Shown: piece after piece, positions 61,859 through 64,000 of the stretch
Position numbering within the stretch: the stretch's first letter is position 1
Layout: each line of letters begins with the position of its first letter
Assembly (NCBI GenBank): GCA_016700115.1
Contig: CP064999.1
Coordinates: forward strand, 1,488,001 to 1,552,000
From: Sphingobacteriales bacterium
GTDB taxonomy: Bacteria; Bacteroidota; Bacteroidia; Chitinophagales; UBA2359
DNA length: 64,000 nt
Direction of reading: 5' to 3'
Translations under genes and position numbers: made by a program
Notes under the pieces: model-generated
Database searches by the model: none
Told to the model about the DNA's origin: nothing
The model's input: the letters and a program-made list of their open reading frames with translations, nothing else

Positions 61859-64000
61859 AATTGACACTTCATCATCATCAGAAGCACCTGCCAATTTTTG
61901 CAATTCGCCTAGTAACCAAGTTTTATATTCTGCCACTTTCATTTTCGTATTTGGCATTTTGACTGCATATTTTTTTACACTTGGTGTAGGAGGTGTGCCG
62001 GGTTGTGGTTCGGGAGCTTTTTCTTTTATTAAACCTGCACGAAGGATTTCGATTTCTGTTTTTTTACTGGAATATAATTCAATGAAAGAGAGCACTTCGG
62101 AATACGTGAAACGGCTTTGCTTGTCCTTTACATCAAAATCTATTGTAATGGCAACAAGGGTTCTTTGCTTGGCATATTGACTAAGGGCTGATGCTTTTTG
62201 TAAGGTAGTATCATTTAGGCCCGCAGGAAGTGCTTCAATTTCCTTGATAAGACTACTTGCTAAAGTTGCTATTTCGGTGTATTTAGTAGCACAATCTTTC
62301 ATTGCCGCACTAAAAAGTTGGTGGTACTCATCTTTGGTTTTTTGAGCAGATTGTTGAAGTGCAGTATAGTTTTTGATAACATCGCCATTCAGATGGCTTT
62401 CAAAGTCAGTTTTGAGTTGTTGAATGGCAGTGTTATCTGTGGCAACTTTGGTTAATTCATCCTGCACAGCATTAACAAACATTTTCCATTCTTTTACTTT
62501 GGACAAGTTGTTGCGGATAAACTTTTCTACCTTTTCAATTTCTTGCAGGGCTTTCAAAAAATTATCTTTATCAGATAAGAACTCCATCGCTTTATCAATG
62601 TAGTTGGCTTCGCTTACAGCACCTGTGAAACCACCTAAATAAGAGGCATTACCGTCTGCATGTGGGAATAATTTGTCAAATTCTTTCTCATTTCTTTTAA
62701 GAGTATCAACTATTTGAACCAAAAATTTTGCAGTATTTTTTGTGGCATTCACCAATTCAAAATCATTGGTATTGTAGTCTATCTTAGCATCGTTTCGGTC
62801 TTTATATTTTTCATTATAATCAATATCTAAGAGAAATTGTGCTAATTCTTGTTTCTGTAATGCAGAAAGCGATTTGGATACTGCTTTGAAAGATGCTTTT
62901 CTAAATTCACGAGCTGCACTAAATATAGTTGATACACCTTCATCACGCCACGAAAACTTTTCAGCTCCGTTGTATTTGGCGATGAGTTTTCCGGCTCTCA
63001 TTAATGCCGCTACCGACGAAATGACTGTACCAAAAGCAAACCCGGCAGGAGGCTGTTCGAGGTCTTTTTCTAATGTTGCACCATCTACAAAAGTGTTGCG
63101 TATTTTGTACAATATTTCTTCTGCCACCTTTAAGTTTTCACCAATAAAATTGCCCTGAGCATCAAAAAAAGCAAAGTCGCTGCCTGTAAAGTACTGCTTT
63201 AAACGACCATTGTTGGCTTCTTTGATTACTGCTGCTGCCACACTATCGCCTAATTGCGAAGCTAATCGCTTGCTGTACACATTTTGAATGATGTTTTTTT
63301 GCTGGGTTTGTAGTGTAGTTTGCCAGTTGTCTTTATGGAGTTGAAGCGTGTTGTATAAATAAACCGCTGTGGCATTGATTAAACTTTCATCAACTAAGTC
63401 TTTTATGCGATTTTGTTTCTCGCCTTTAGCTGTGGAGAAAGAAATCAAAATTTTGCCTTCATCGGAATTGGGATTGTTGTATTTCTGCTCTAAGTAGGTG
63501 ATGCGTTCTACTTCGTCAATTAAACGATCCAACTCTTTGAAATAACTATTGTCGGGCACTAACCACAATAAATCTTTGTCGTTTTGGTGTTGTACTTTCA
63601 GAGCATCTATGTCTGTTGCCCTATCATCTGAAATATTGTAAACACTTTTAACCTTTACCTTGAGGTATTTTAGATTGGGCGATGTGAGTTCATCGTCATT
63701 GTCGGTGGTAATGTAAAAATCAAAAGGCAAACCATTATCAGTTAATTTGGCAATAGACCTGGTGATGTTTGCACCCTTATAGGCTGTAACTAATTGCTTT
63801 TTCTTTACGAAGCCTTGAACGGTGAAACCGTTCATTTCGTCCAATAAGCGTTGTTCAATATCGGATGTGATGCGATATGTTTTGTTAGTATCTAACAACA
63901 CTTTTGCTTCGGTTAGTATATCCAAAGCCTTAATGATGTCGTCTTGTACCTTAAATTGTTCATCAGGGTCGCTGATGAATGACTTGGTGATATTGGGCAA
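61850..64000 (-). CDS. brxC: BREX protein BrxC, C-terminal part (5' end outside the window)
   Basis: 716 codons are visible and the frame is open through the right edge, so the N-terminal part with the P-loop ATPase lies beyond it. BrxC family proteins are usually near 1200 aa. The visible part holds DUF499-like and helical regions (IVLLDTNKTYRITSDIEQRLLDEMNGF-like blocks, WRDEGVSTIFSAAREFRKASFKAVSKS) and long coiled coils. The C-terminus EVSIES and the stop codon overlap the heptamer array. It is the first of the visible BREX genes in transcription order; brxA and brxB are expected upstream, past 64000. Confidence 0.85.
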   Translation of the reverse strand: MPNITKSFISDPDEQFKVQDDIIKALDILTEAKVLLDTNKTYRITSDIEQRLLDEMNGFTVQGFVKKKQLVTAYKGANITRSIAKLTDNGLPFDFYITTDNDDELTSPNLKYLKVKVKSVYNISDDRATDIDALKVQHQNDKDLLWLVPDNSYFKELDRLIDEVERITYLEQKYNNPNSDEGKILISFSTAKGEKQNRIKDLVDESLINATAVYLYNTLQLHKDNWQTTLQTQQKNIIQNVYSKRLASQLGDSVAAAVIKEANNGRLKQYFTGSDFAFFDAQGNFIGENLKVAEEILYKIRNTFVDGATLEKDLEQPPAGFAFGTVISSVAALMRAGKLIAKYNGAEKFSWRDEGVSTIFSAAREFRKASFKAVSKSLSALQKQELAQFLLDIDYNEKYKDRNDAKIDYNTNDFELVNATKNTAKFLVQIVDTLKRNEKEFDKLFPHADGNASYLGGFTGAVSEANYIDKAMEFLSDKDNFLKALQEIEKVEKFIRNNLSKVKEWKMFVNAVQDELTKVATDNTAIQQLKTDFESHLNGDVIKNYTALQQSAQKTKDEYHQLFSAAMKDCATKYTEIATLASSLIKEIEALPAGLNDTTLQKASALSQYAKQRTLVAITIDFDVKDKQSRFTYSEVLSFIELYSSKKTEIEILRAGLIKEKAPEPQPGTPPTPSVKKYAVKMPNTKMKVAEYKTWLLGELQKLAGASDDDEVSIES

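Overview
The window comes from a member of the Bacteroidota. The evidence is a five-gene Bat operon, a very large secreted protein ending in a type IX secretion (T9SS) sorting domain, a DUF4249 lipoprotein, and many promoters with the phylum's TAnnTTTG -7 box. A Saprospiria/Chitinophagia-like lineage is plausible but is only inferred. I see no rRNA, tRNA or CRISPR array.

Positions 1-49400 look like ordinary chromosome. From the left: a DUF1295 membrane enzyme; batA-B-C-D-E (minus strand, reading 6875 to 1106); a Crp/Fnr regulator, a small conserved protein, a pirin and a DUF937 protein; a 21-bp tandem array; the 1459-aa T9SS cargo protein; SMI1/KNR4, mannose-1-phosphate guanylyltransferase and arabinose-5-phosphate isomerase; two tandem alpha/beta hydrolases; recA, a membrane protein, gyrB, mutY and rnhB; an M23 peptidase, a LemA-like protein and a thioredoxin lipoprotein; grpE-dnaJ; a cupin and a DUF1330 protein; pssA, glgE, DUF4249 and hutH; a lytic transglycosylase with a possible structured leader; and an envelope block (Ig-like lipoprotein, LptC, TPR lipoprotein, propeller/barrel protein, DoxX-like protein). 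A second 21-bp array of different sequence lies at 44203-44496.

From about 49600 to the right edge lies a phage-defence island on the minus strand. Read in transcription order it is brxC (5' part outside the window), a four-helix-bundle gene, pglX, an unknown 181-aa gene, abiEi-abiEii, pglZ, an unknown 114-aa gene, and brxL. This is the canonical type 1 BREX order; brxA and brxB would be expected just beyond position 64000. A type IV toxin-antitoxin pair is embedded between pglX and pglZ, with four consecutive inverted repeats in front of it. A frameshifted OGG-fold glycosylase remnant marks the left edge.

The most unusual signals are these. (1) AT-rich heptamer repeats occupy every non-coding gap of the BREX island, supply the stop codons and last residues of several genes, and also sit in frame inside pglX. 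(2) Two unrelated intergenic arrays share an exact 21-bp period with palindromic cores. (3) A promoter-terminator pair of about 100 nt lies upstream of the lytic transglycosylase gene. The BREX and AbiE families are known; the repeat architecture around and inside them is what deserves follow-up.
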